A DNA stretch of 64,000 bases from Moraxella bovoculi 237. Lineage in GTDB: Bacteria; Pseudomonadota; Gammaproteobacteria; Pseudomonadales; Moraxellaceae. A program made the translations under genes and the position numbers. Shown in pieces: positions 8,685 through 17,503 of this stretch. The notes beneath the pieces are model-generated. The model had not been told where the DNA came from, ran no database searches, and was given only the letters and a program-made list of their open reading frames with translations. Every line of letters starts with the position of its first letter. Position 1 is the first letter of the stretch. The DNA lies in assembly GCF_000696305.2 (NCBI RefSeq), contig NZ_AOMT01000005.1:1-64000 (forward strand), given 5' to 3'.

Positions 8685-10712
8685 ATGTTAATCACAGAAT
8701 TGGGCTACTTTGCGCTGATTTTGGCGTTGGTGCTTGCGTTATTGCAAGCAATTTTGCCCACCGTTGGGGTCATAAAAAACCAAGTGCAGTGGCAGCGCCT
8801 TGCGCCAAGCCTCTCGGTGGCGCAGTTCTTGACGATGATGATTTCGTTTTGTGCGCTCGTAGCAGGTTTTATTTATAATGATTTTAGTCTGGTGTACGTG
8901 GCCAGTCATTCTAATAGCTTGCTGCCTTGGTATTATAAGATATCAGCGACTTGGGGTGGTCATGAGGGGTCACTGCTGCTGTGGCTGACTATTCTTGCGA
9001 CTTGGTGTATGCTAGTGGCGGTGTTTAGTCGTGCCTTACCTTTGGATATGCGTGCTCGCGTGCTGTCTGTATTGGCGATGGTGCAGGTGATGATGCTGCT
9101 TATGCTGATTTTTACCTCAAATCCATTTGATCGTACATTACCAAATATTCCTGTGGACGGTACAGATTTAAATCCACTACTTCAAGACCTTGGGTTGATT
9201 TTCCATCCGCCGATGCTGTATATGGGCTATGTAGGTCTAGCGGTGCCATTTGCCTTCTGTATGGCGGCGCTGTGGGCAGGGCGACTAGATGCAGTATGGA
9301 CGCGTTGGTCTCGCCCATGGACAGTGGCTGCTTGGGGCTTTTTGACATTGGGCATCGCGATCGGTTCTTGGTGGGCATATTATGAGCTTGGCTGGGGTGG
9401 CTGGTGGTTCTGGGACCCTGTGGAGAATGCTTCCTTTATGCCTTGGCTTGCGGTAACGGCTCTCATGCACTCCTTGGCAGTGACTGAGAAGCGTGGCGTG
9501 TTCAAGGCATGGACGATGATGTTGGCGATTTTCTCGTTTGCATTATCGCTTCTAGGTACTTTCTTGGTGCGTTCGGGTGCGATTACTTCAGTGCATTCTT
9601 TCGCGGCAGACCCTACACGTGGTCTTGCGATTCTGGCAATTTTGGGCATGGTGATCGGTGTGGGTCTGTTGATGTTTGCTTTACGCGGATGGCGATTGAC
9701 GGTTGAGAGCACTTACCAGCTCAAATCTCGTGAGACGGTATTGGTGATTAATAACATCATCCTGCTCGTGGCGACGCTTGTGGTGCTGTTAGGTACGCTC
9801 TATCCGATGCTGGCAGATGTCTTTAAATGGGGTCAGGTGTCGGTGGGCCCTCCGTATTTTAATGCTTTATTTGTACCATTGACGTGGATTTTGCTTGCCT
9901 TTATGGGTGTTGGCTCAAACCTACGCTATAAATACGACAGCCGTCCACTATTAACGACCGTCATGACCTGTGCAGTGAGCGCACTTGTGCTTGGTGCTGT
10001 TGTGACCTATATGATGAGCATGCTAGAAGAATATGCGCATTTTGATTATGGTGCATATATCACAGCGGCGCTTTGTGTGTGGGTACTTGCCTTTATGGTG
10101 GTGGACATCAAGGATAAGATACGTCATGCTAAGAATCTTGGTGAAGGCTTAAGAAAGCTTACACCAAGCTACTATGGGATGCAGCTTGCTCACATCGGTG
10201 TGTTGGTCACTGCGCTTGGGGTGGCTGGCGTATCAGCGATGAGCCTAGAAAAGGACGTCGCCATGACCGTGGGCGATAGTGTGCATGTTCAGGGTTATGA
10301 TTTTTATCTACAAGAATTTGATGAAGTTAAAGGGCCAAACTACGATGCCACACGAGCAACCGTACAAGTCAAAAAAGCCGACAAGCTCATCACCACGTTA
10401 TACCCTGAGAAGCGCAATTATGTCGTATCAATGATGCCGATGACAGAAGTTGGCATCCGTCCAAGCTTATTGAACGAGCTGTACATCGCATTGGGCGAGC
10501 CGATTGTCGACGCTGCAGGTAATGCCAGCAATGACACTTGGGCTGTTCGTGTGTATGTTAAGCCAATGGTGCGCTGGCTATGGCTTGGGGCGATATTAAT
10601 GGCACTCGGCGGACTGATCGCCATGTTCGATAGGCGTTATCGCATTAAGAAACTTGATAAATCTCTCATCCAATCTCGCTCGACCACAGGAGGCGATCAT
10701 GGCAGCATCTAA
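8685..10712 (+). CDS. ccmF: Cytochrome c haem lyase subunit CcmF
   Basis: Integral membrane protein that takes haem from CcmE and, with CcmH and CcmI, joins it to apocytochrome c in the periplasm. 675 residues and about 14 membrane helices. The Trp-rich haem-handling segment GWGGWWFWDPVENASFMPW sits at about residues 235-253, and periplasmic-loop histidines surround it. Length fits the family. AAGG stands about 9 bases before the ATG. It heads ccmFGHI and overlaps ccmG by 14 bases. ccmABCDE are not next to it (the upstream neighbour is the DUF445-type gene), so they must lie elsewhere in the genome if the pathway is complete. Confidence 0.96.
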   Translation: MLITELGYFALILALVLALLQAILPTVGVIKNQVQWQRLAPSLSVAQFLTMMISFCALVAGFIYNDFSLVYVASHSNSLLPWYYKISATWGGHEGSLLLWLTILATWCMLVAVFSRALPLDMRARVLSVLAMVQVMMLLMLIFTSNPFDRTLPNIPVDGTDLNPLLQDLGLIFHPPMLYMGYVGLAVPFAFCMAALWAGRLDAVWTRWSRPWTVAAWGFLTLGIAIGSWWAYYELGWGGWWFWDPVENASFMPWLAVTALMHSLAVTEKRGVFKAWTMMLAIFSFALSLLGTFLVRSGAITSVHSFAADPTRGLAILAILGMVIGVGLLMFALRGWRLTVESTYQLKSRETVLVINNIILLVATLVVLLGTLYPMLADVFKWGQVSVGPPYFNALFVPLTWILLAFMGVGSNLRYKYDSRPLLTTVMTCAVSALVLGAVVTYMMSMLEEYAHFDYGAYITAALCVWVLAFMVVDIKDKIRHAKNLGEGLRKLTPSYYGMQLAHIGVLVTALGVAGVSAMSLEKDVAMTVGDSVHVQGYDFYLQEFDEVKGPNYDATRATVQVKKADKLITTLYPEKRNYVVSMMPMTEVGIRPSLLNELYIALGEPIVDAAGNASNDTWAVRVYVKPMVRWLWLGAILMALGGLIAMFDRRYRIKKLDKSLIQSRSTTGGDHGSI

Positions 10713-11280
10713 CAAACGCGCTTGGATTTTTATTTTGCCGCTTTTGATTTTTATTTTGGCAATGGTGATGTTTTATTTCCGCCTTGGTAAAGAGACGGAT
10801 GTGAAGATCACTACCGCGATGAATAAGCCTTTGCCACAATTTAGCCTGCCTTTATTGTCTGATACCACGCGCACGATGACGAATGCAGACCTACCAAAGA
10901 CGCCATTTTTGCTGAATGCTTGGGGTTCATGGTGTCCGACTTGCTTTGTAGAGCATCCTTTTTTGATGCAGTTGCACGCTCAAGGTGTGCCTATGATTGG
11001 CATGAATTATAAAGACGAGCTGTCTGATGCGTTAGGCTATCTCAATGAGCACAAAGATCCGTTCATCTATTCGATACAAGACTTAGATGGTAGCTACGGT
11101 CTTGATTTGGGATTGACGGGTGCACCTGAGACTTTCGTTGTGGATGGGCGTGGCATCGTGTTCAAGCACGTCACAGGCGAGATTAATCAAGAGAATTGGA
11201 AAGCTCAGATTGAGCCGTGCATGATCGCACTTGCTGATGATAAGTTGACCGACGATGCTAAAATCAACGCGTGTAACTAG
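10699..11280 (+). CDS. ccmG: Thiol:disulfide interchange protein CcmG/DsbE
   Basis: Periplasmic thioredoxin-like reductase that keeps the CxxCH cysteines of apocytochrome c reduced for haem attachment. 193 residues. An N-terminal membrane anchor (about 8-27) precedes a thioredoxin fold with the active site WGSWCPTC (Cys79 and Cys82) and the cis-Pro region around GLTGAPETFVVDG. The ATG at 10699 has AGGAGG close upstream and gives the anchor in the right place; a longer reading from 10654 would overlap ccmF further. Confidence 0.95.
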   Translation: MAASNKRAWIFILPLLIFILAMVMFYFRLGKETDVKITTAMNKPLPQFSLPLLSDTTRTMTNADLPKTPFLLNAWGSWCPTCFVEHPFLMQLHAQGVPMIGMNYKDELSDALGYLNEHKDPFIYSIQDLDGSYGLDLGLTGAPETFVVDGRGIVFKHVTGEINQENWKAQIEPCMIALADDKLTDDAKINACN

Positions 11281-11290
11281 GAGGCTGAAA

Positions 11291-11785
11291 ATGAAAAAAA
11301 TCATGATGGCGACTTTATTTATGGGCGTGATGATGCAAGCGTCGGCAGGTATTGAAGTGTATGAGTTTAAGACCTCCGAAGATGAGACGCGTTACCGAGC
11401 GCTTATCGAAGAGCTTAGATGTCCTAAGTGTCAAAACCAAAACTTGGCAGGTTCTGACGCGCCGATCGCTCTAGATTTAAAGCAAAAAACCTATGAGATG
11501 ATTAACGACGGTCGCAGCGATACCGAGATTCGTGATTATATGTTTGAACGCTATGGTGACTTTATTAGTTATAAGCCGCCTGTGCGCCCATCGACGTGGA
11601 TTTTATGGTTCTTTCCGCCGATTCTGCTTGTCTTATTGGTCATCGGCTGGCTTTATAAAGCCAAAAAAGGCCGCACGCCTGTTACTCAAGGCGTGCCCAA
11701 TCAGCTAAGTAAAAGCGAAGAAGAGCAGCTTAATAAGCTTCTAAATAACCATCAACACAACAAAACGCCAGAGGATAAATCATGA
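11291..11785 (+). CDS. ccmH: Cytochrome c maturation protein CcmH
   Basis: Redox partner of CcmG and apocytochrome c in the haem lyase complex. 164 residues. A signal peptide (MKKIMMATLFMGVMMQASAG) is followed by the CcmH motif LRCPKCQNQNLAGSDA, then a membrane anchor at roughly 105-125 and a charged cytoplasmic tail. This is the short CcmH form; the TPR part is a separate gene, ccmI, which overlaps it by four bases (ATGA). The ATG at 11291 is preceded by AGGAGG. Confidence 0.96.
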   Translation: MKKIMMATLFMGVMMQASAGIEVYEFKTSEDETRYRALIEELRCPKCQNQNLAGSDAPIALDLKQKTYEMINDGRSDTEIRDYMFERYGDFISYKPPVRPSTWILWFFPPILLVLLVIGWLYKAKKGRTPVTQGVPNQLSKSEEEQLNKLLNNHQHNKTPEDKS

Positions 11786-13041
11786 CGCCCAGTTTATTGT
11801 TATTTTTTACATTGTGCGCTCTGTTGTGTGTGCTGATTGCGCTTGTGGTGATCTACCCTTGGTTAAAAGGACGCGTGGTTAATGACAACCGCCTGATGTC
11901 AGTCAATGTCGAGGTGTTCAATAGTCGCATCGCTGAACTTGATGCCGATAAAGCTGTAGGGGCGATTGATGAAGTTTATTATGAAGCCCAGTCCACTGAG
12001 CTAAAGCGCCAACTATTGGCAGCACAAGCCCAATCACAAAGTTATGCGCCTGTTGGCTTTAAGTCACGTCTGATTGTGATGGTGTGGATTCCGCTGTTGG
12101 CAGCGTTGGCGTATTTGACCACGTCTGATCGCACTTCTGTGTATAAGCTGTGGGAAGCCAAAGACTCGGTAGGGCAGGTGGCTGATGATCTATTGACGGG
12201 TAAGATTGACGTGCCACCAGAGTGGGCAACCAAGGACAGTGCTGCGCTGATTTCCGCCATGCAGACCAATGTTCATGCCAATGCCTTTGATGCCAATCGT
12301 TGGATGCGTCTGTTTGAGCTGTTTACGGCGCTAGAGGCGAAACCGCAGGCATTAGAAGCCTTGTCGCGTGCGCACCGCCTAGACCCTGATAATATTGAGA
12401 TTGCCATGACCTACGCGCAGTCTAGTTTTTTTGCCAATAATGGCAAGCTTGATACGACAGCGCGCAATGTCTTGATTGACATTCTGCGTAAGAATCCCGA
12501 TCATGAAGGCGCGCAGATGCTGATGGCGATGGGCGAGACGCGTGCGGGTAATTTTACCAATGCTAAGGCGTGGATACATAAACTTCGCTCAAAAATCGCC
12601 GCCTCTTCGGGTAATAGAAGCGAGGCATTGGCAAGCTTGGATGAGCTATTGGCGAACATCGAATCCCAAGAAGCCAAAGCAACCCAAGGCGTTAATGTGA
12701 CGGTATCGGTATCGGATCAGATGCTGCCACAGATTAAAGAATCAGATGCGTTATTCGTATCCATCTCTTCTGTTAATGGTGGCGCGCCTTATGCGGTGAA
12801 ACGCTTGCCAGTAAGTAGCATTCGAGGCGGACGTGCGGTCGTGTCACTAAGCGATCTGGATGCCATGATGCCAACCCGCACGCTAACACTAGGGCGAGAA
12901 AGCGACGAGCTGGTGGTGAATGCGCGCATCAGCCATTCTGGTGGTGCGGTCTTTGAGTCAGGCGACATGGCTGCCAACCCCGTGGTGCTTAATAAGACTC
13001 AAAATGCAGTTAATCTGACCATCTCGCAAATCGTACCATAA
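11782..13041 (+). CDS. ccmI: Cytochrome c maturation protein CcmI (TPR)
   Basis: Holds apocytochrome c for the CcmF/CcmH lyase. 419 residues. Two membrane helices at about 4-26 and 92-110 flank a charged cytoplasmic loop, followed by a periplasmic TPR region (ALEALSRAHRLDPDNIEIAMTYAQ) and a C-terminal beta domain (VSVSDQMLPQIKESDALFVS ... LTLGRESDELVVNARIS) as in longer CcmI/CycH proteins. Last gene of the operon; its ATG overlaps the ccmH stop as ATGA. Confidence 0.9.
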   Translation: MTPSLLLFFTLCALLCVLIALVVIYPWLKGRVVNDNRLMSVNVEVFNSRIAELDADKAVGAIDEVYYEAQSTELKRQLLAAQAQSQSYAPVGFKSRLIVMVWIPLLAALAYLTTSDRTSVYKLWEAKDSVGQVADDLLTGKIDVPPEWATKDSAALISAMQTNVHANAFDANRWMRLFELFTALEAKPQALEALSRAHRLDPDNIEIAMTYAQSSFFANNGKLDTTARNVLIDILRKNPDHEGAQMLMAMGETRAGNFTNAKAWIHKLRSKIAASSGNRSEALASLDELLANIESQEAKATQGVNVTVSVSDQMLPQIKESDALFVSISSVNGGAPYAVKRLPVSSIRGGRAVVSLSDLDAMMPTRTLTLGRESDELVVNARISHSGGAVFESGDMAANPVVLNKTQNAVNLTISQIVP

Positions 13042-13045
13042 CCCA

Positions 13046-13075
13046 AAAAGCAGCGTTAAATGACGCTGTTTTTTT
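13046..13075 (+). terminator. Terminator of ccmFGHI
   Basis: CAGCGT / ACGCTG stem, extended by A/T pairs, loop TAAATG, then T7. It lies directly after the ccmI stop. Confidence 0.88.
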
Positions 13076-13135
13076 ATTGTCTGTTTGCTATTGCCTAGCC
13101 TAAAGGCGAAAAATAGACAACTTATCAAAAAGCAC

Positions 13136-13871
<736 letters not shown>

Positions 13872-13884
13872 TCGCAAGCTGATA

Positions 13885-13914
13885 AAAAGACCTTGTAAAT
13901 GCAAGGTCTTTTTT
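13885..13914 (+). terminator. Terminator of adk
   Basis: Stem AAAAGACCTTG / CAAGGTCTTTT with loop TAAATG and T tail, 13 bases past the stop. It carries the same six-base loop as the ccmI terminator. Confidence 0.9.
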
Positions 13915-13958
13915 GTGGGCGGTTATTTTAATTTACCAATGCATAGCTTAAGACTAAA

Positions 13959-14621
13959 TTAACTGCCAAACTGATCGTGATAATGCGACATGATTTTATA
14001 TTGGATAGATTGTTGTAGATATGACAGGGCTTGAGGGGAGTTGTCCTTTAGGGTATTGAGTGTGTACGTGGTAGATAGTGCGTGCGCATTGGGCAGGCGC
14101 GTGTAGCCATCACTGGGCTCGATGATGTATTCTTCTTCGCTAAAATCTACACTGGTGAGTGTCTTGGTGGTGCTCTTGTGCAGAACATTGACGTTGCCAG
14201 CAAACACAAAATTGCCAGCTTCAGCGCTTAGCGATTGATCGATGTCTAAATGGTAGGTCGCTTGTGACTCTTTGGCGGTATTGGTGAATGATAAATGCAG
14301 CGCCAATGGGAAGTCATCACAGACGATGACGGTTGTGCCACTAATTTTTATGTGGGTGGCGGCTTGGATCGTGCCTGCGGGCAATTCTAAAATCCGGCAG
14401 GCTTCTTGGGCGGTAACTTTCTCGTTCATCATCTTTAATAAAGACAGATCAAGCGGTTTTTGTGTCTTGATGTCATCGGGTAGACTGTCATAATGCGCCA
14501 AAAACATCATGGGGAGATTTTTTTGGATGATGAATTTATCAATTTTAACGTTGTGTGTGCGAAAGATAAAATCAGGCGTGGTTAATATGTCTTGCAAGAT
14601 AAAAGAAGGCGTGTCGTTCAT
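13959..14621 (-). CDS. Hypothetical protein, 220 residues
   Basis: I do not recognise a family. The protein is acidic to neutral, with no signal peptide and no membrane segment. The N-terminal half has a helical stretch (LDLSLLKMMNEKVTAQEACRI), and the middle is beta-rich (TTVIVCDDFPLALHLSF). Its codon use resembles that of neighbouring genes and the frame is long and undisturbed, so it is probably a real cytoplasmic protein. It converges on adk and diverges from the HIT gene. No clear Shine-Dalgarno sequence. Confidence 0.7.
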   Translation of the reverse strand: MNDTPSFILQDILTTPDFIFRTHNVKIDKFIIQKNLPMMFLAHYDSLPDDIKTQKPLDLSLLKMMNEKVTAQEACRILELPAGTIQAATHIKISGTTVIVCDDFPLALHLSFTNTAKESQATYHLDIDQSLSAEAGNFVFAGNVNVLHKSTTKTLTSVDFSEEEYIIEPSDGYTRLPNAHALSTTYTLNTLKDNSPQALSYLQQSIQYKIMSHYHDQFGS

Positions 14622-14719
14622 AAATAAATACTCAAAAATCTGTTTTTACTATATCATAAAACCAAAGAATTGGTGGTAAAAGTTCTCAAAAATTTCTCAA
14701 GCGAAATTTAAAATAATTA

Positions 14720-14728
14720 TGCTACAAT
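14720..14728 (+). promoter_or_regulatory. Extended -10 promoter of the HIT gene
   Basis: TGCTACAAT, an extended -10 element, 30 bases before the ATG; no good -35 sequence. AGGAG follows 9 bases before the ATG. Confidence 0.5.
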
Positions 14729-14757
14729 GCTAAAACCAGCCCTATAGGAGAGACAAA

Positions 14758-15180
14758 ATGAGCTACGATACCAATAATATTTTCGCCAAAATCCTGCGTG
14801 GCGAAATCCCTTGTCATAAGGTCTATGAAGACGACAATACCCTTGCCTTTATGGATGTCATGCCGCAGGCGACAGGTCATGTGTTGGTCATTCCAAAGTG
14901 TGAAGCGGTGGAGCTGTCTGATTTGCCGTGCGAATATGCCTGTGCGGTATTCAAAACCGCCCAAAAAGTCATCACTGCCCAACGCAAAGCCCTAGGCGTG
15001 GACGGCATTGTGCAGATGCAACTTAACCACGCCAAAGCAGGGCAAAGCGTGTTCCACTATCACATGCACCTAATCCCAACGCACGTCCACGAGCTTGGCA
15101 AGCACGAGAGTGTCATGGCAGATCAAGACGAGCTGGCAGAACTGGCAAGTAAAATCCGTGCTGTGATTGACGGCAAATAG
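14758..15180 (+). CDS. HIT family nucleotide-binding hydrolase
   Basis: Histidine triad protein of 140 residues. The catalytic H-x-H-x-H lies at 100-104 in HYHMHLIP; upstream are the family segments IFAKILRGEIPCHKVYED and HVLVIPK. Such proteins hydrolyse phosphoramidate bonds on purine nucleotides, for example adenosine 5'-phosphoramidate; the exact substrate here is unknown. Cytoplasmic. AGGAG precedes the ATG. An uncharacterised gene follows after only 6 bases, so the two probably share a transcript. Confidence 0.93.
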   Translation: MSYDTNNIFAKILRGEIPCHKVYEDDNTLAFMDVMPQATGHVLVIPKCEAVELSDLPCEYACAVFKTAQKVITAQRKALGVDGIVQMQLNHAKAGQSVFHYHMHLIPTHVHELGKHESVMADQDELAELASKIRAVIDGK

Positions 15181-15186
15181 AGCATT

Positions 15187-15666
15187 TTGAATATTTTCTA
15201 CCTTGACCATGACCCGATACGCTGTGCTAGTTTTCATGGTAATAAGCACGTGGTCAAGATGATATTGGAATACGCGCAGCTCCTTTGTACTGCTCATCAT
15301 CTGTGTGACAATGTCCTTTGCGATGATGAGCAGGCGGTGCTGTATAAATGCACGCACCAAAACCACCCATGTGCGGTGTGGGTGCGTGGCTCAAAGTCGC
15401 ATTATGACTGGCTTTATCGTCTGTTTATCGCCCTGTGCGATGAGTACACGCACCGCTATGGCAAGGTTCATCTGACCGACCAAAAGCTCCGCCACATTCT
15501 GCTAAACTGCCCCATCTCCACCAACACGCCTTTTATCGCACCCCCGCAGGTCATGCCCGATGAGTATCAAGGCGATGATACCGTTGGTGCCTATCGTACC
15601 TATTATCGCTGTGGCAAGGCGGATGTTTTGGCGTACACCAACCGTCCAACTCCTGATTGGTTGTGA
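15187..15666 (+). CDS. Conserved hypothetical protein resembling phage-borne family, TTG start
   Basis: 159 residues beginning (TTG)NIFYLDHDPIRCASFHGNKHVVKMILEYAQLL. I recall similar N-termini (LDxDPxxxAxxxxxKHVVKMxxExAQLL) and C-termini (AxxTNRxxPxWL) in uncharacterised proteins of phages and some bacteria; I know of no proven function. It holds many His and Cys residues, which might bind metal. The TTG start is chosen because it gives the conserved N-terminus directly; no Shine-Dalgarno sequence is evident, and the gene sits 6 bases behind the HIT gene, so re-initiation is likely. Confidence 0.65.
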   Translation: MNIFYLDHDPIRCASFHGNKHVVKMILEYAQLLCTAHHLCDNVLCDDEQAVLYKCTHQNHPCAVWVRGSKSHYDWLYRLFIALCDEYTHRYGKVHLTDQKLRHILLNCPISTNTPFIAPPQVMPDEYQGDDTVGAYRTYYRCGKADVLAYTNRPTPDWL

Positions 15667-15716
15667 GTGCTTAAGTATTGGAATAAAATCTAATCACAAT
15701 GCTGTGAATGAAAAGC

Positions 15717-15749
15717 AAAAAAGACGCGCTCAACATGGCGCATCTTTTT
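15717..15749 (-). terminator. Bidirectional terminator between the hypothetical gene and fpr
   Basis: AAAAGACGCGC / GCGCATCTTTT with one wobble pair and a 7-base loop. A and T runs on both sides serve the two convergent genes. Confidence 0.75.
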
Positions 15750-15772
15750 AATTGGCACTGCAAAGCGATGGA

Positions 15773-16546
15773 TTAACCCACAAATGCACGCTCTAGCACA
15801 TAGTCAGCAGGTACGCCCATGCGTGGCGATACTGTTAGACCAAAATCATCTAGAATAGCAGCGGTGTCGGCATTCATCGCCATACTACCGCAAAGCATCG
15901 CGCGATCATCGTCTTTGTTGATCGGTGGTAGTCCGATGTCCTCGAACAGTTTGCCTGATTTTAATAGATCGGTCACACGACCTTGGTTTTTGAATTCGTC
16001 ACGCGTTACAGCAGGGTAGTAGATGAACTTCTCGCGTACCCATTCGCCAAAGATTTCATCATTTGGCAGCTCATTTTCAAAGAAATCACGATAAGCAAGA
16101 TCTTCGACATGGCGCACACCATGCACCAAGATCACTTTCTCAAAGCGCTCATAAACTTCTGGCTCACGCACCAACGACAAGAATGGTGCTAAGCCTGTGC
16201 CCGTGGCGAGCATGTATAAGTGCTTACCAGGTAGTAGATCATCTAATACTAGAGTGCCCGTGGGTTTTCTGCTGATTAGTAGCTCATCGCCAACTTTGAT
16301 GTGCTGTAGGCGTGATGTCAAAGGACCATCTTGAACTTTAATGGAATAAAATTCAAGCTCTTCTGCCCATGCAGGACTGGCGATGGAGTAGGCACGCACC
16401 AACGGCTTACCATCCACCATTAAGCCGATCATGGCAAATTCGCCGCTGCGAAAACGCAAACTGTCGCTGCGGGTGGTTTTGATGGTGAATAAGGTGTCTG
16501 TCCAGTGGTGAACATAAGTCACGGTTTCGCTGATGAATTTTGACAT
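15773..16546 (-). CDS. fpr: Ferredoxin/flavodoxin-NADP+ reductase
   Basis: FAD enzyme passing electrons between NADPH and ferredoxin or flavodoxin. 257 residues. FAD-binding RAYSIAS near residue 54, NADP-binding ATGTGLAPFLSLVR, a conserved Cys/Gly segment AMLCGSMAMN, and a C-terminus ending in ERAFVG, like the short bacterial enzymes of the Azotobacter type. The length is normal. Divergent from trmO. Such enzymes often take part in iron-sulfur repair and oxidative stress defence; no regulator site is seen here. Confidence 0.95.
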   Translation of the reverse strand: MSKFISETVTYVHHWTDTLFTIKTTRSDSLRFRSGEFAMIGLMVDGKPLVRAYSIASPAWAEELEFYSIKVQDGPLTSRLQHIKVGDELLISRKPTGTLVLDDLLPGKHLYMLATGTGLAPFLSLVREPEVYERFEKVILVHGVRHVEDLAYRDFFENELPNDEIFGEWVREKFIYYPAVTRDEFKNQGRVTDLLKSGKLFEDIGLPPINKDDDRAMLCGSMAMNADTAAILDDFGLTVSPRMGVPADYVLERAFVG

Positions 16547-16608
16547 GAGGATTTCCAGACTGTATAAACGAAAATGAGTTTGATTTAAAGATAAAGTTTA
16601 GCACAAAA

Positions 16609-16637
16609 TTGGGCTAACACAAAATTTGTGCTATGAT
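16609..16637 (+). promoter_or_regulatory. trmO: Promoter of trmO
   Basis: TTGGGC (16609-16614), 17-base spacer, TATGAT (16632-16637), about 80 bases before the trmO start, in the divergent region shared with fpr. Confidence 0.6.
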
Positions 16638-16715
16638 AGCGATTTTTGCCATGGAATGTTATTAACTTTTTGGCATAAGGAACTTATATTTTATCATAAA
16701 CCGCCCAAAAACACC

Positions 16716-17426
16716 ATGAACACACACCATACTCTCCCCGTCATCGGCCATCATCATTCGCCCTTAACTCAGAAATTTGGCATCCCGCGCCAGCCGAATT
16801 TGGTCGCCATAAAAAGCCATATTCGTTTTGTTGCACCTTTTAATAATCCAGATGCTTTTGTGGGCATTGAGAATTATAGCCATCTTTGGATTTTGTGGCA
16901 GTTTCACCATAATAAAGAGCAGGTGAATTTCCGCCCGCAAGTGCGTCCGCCAAGGCTAGGCGGCAACGATAAAATTGGCGTATTTGCCACGCGCAGCATG
17001 TATCGCCCAAGCCAAATCGGTCTGTCGGTGGTGCAGCTTGATAGGGTGGAGGTTGTTGATAATCAAGCGATTCTGCACATCATTGGGGCGGACATGGCGG
17101 ATGGTACACCCATCTTTGATGTTAAGCCATATCTGCCGTATGTGGACGGCGTGCACGAAGCGATGGGATTTGACAAGCCAAGTGTTCGCGATGTGAAGAT
17201 AAGTGAGCGGGCGGAGGGTGATTTTGAGGTGTTAATATTAAATAACACCCTACAAAACGACGACAAAGACATTATTCTAAGCCTTATCGCTCAAGATCCG
17301 CGGCCCGCCTATCGCCAAAATGAAATGGGCGTGATGTGCAGCATGAGATATAAGACGGTCGATGTTGATTTTATAAGGGCTGAAGATATGCTGGTGATCG
17401 AGCACATCAGGCGGGTCAAACCTTAA
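16716..17426 (+). CDS. trmO: tRNA (N6-threonylcarbamoyladenosine37-N6)-methyltransferase TrmO (TsaA family)
   Basis: Methylates t6A at position 37 of threonine tRNAs with S-adenosylmethionine. 236 residues. The TsaA beta-barrel core is marked by RPPRLGGNDKIGVFATRS, YRPSQIGLSVVQL and DVKPYLPYVD, and a C-terminal part by ILSLIAQDPRPAYR. The ATG at 16716 is chosen since TsaA proteins begin directly with the LPVIGHHHSP-type strand; in-frame ATGs further upstream overlap the promoter. No strong Shine-Dalgarno sequence. Confidence 0.9.
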   Translation: MNTHHTLPVIGHHHSPLTQKFGIPRQPNLVAIKSHIRFVAPFNNPDAFVGIENYSHLWILWQFHHNKEQVNFRPQVRPPRLGGNDKIGVFATRSMYRPSQIGLSVVQLDRVEVVDNQAILHIIGADMADGTPIFDVKPYLPYVDGVHEAMGFDKPSVRDVKISERAEGDFEVLILNNTLQNDDKDIILSLIAQDPRPAYRQNEMGVMCSMRYKTVDVDFIRAEDMLVIEHIRRVKP

Positions 17427-17433
17427 AAATACA

Positions 17434-17462
17434 TTCTCAAAATCGCCAAGATTTGATATAAT
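17434..17462 (+). promoter_or_regulatory. prfB: Promoter of prfB
   Basis: TTCTCA (17434-17439), 17-base spacer, and an extended -10 TGATATAAT ending at 17462, about 40 bases before the prfB start. Confidence 0.65.
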
Positions 17463-17503
17463 TTCTTGTTATTTATTAATTTTTTAAGCTTAAGGTAATC
17501 ATC

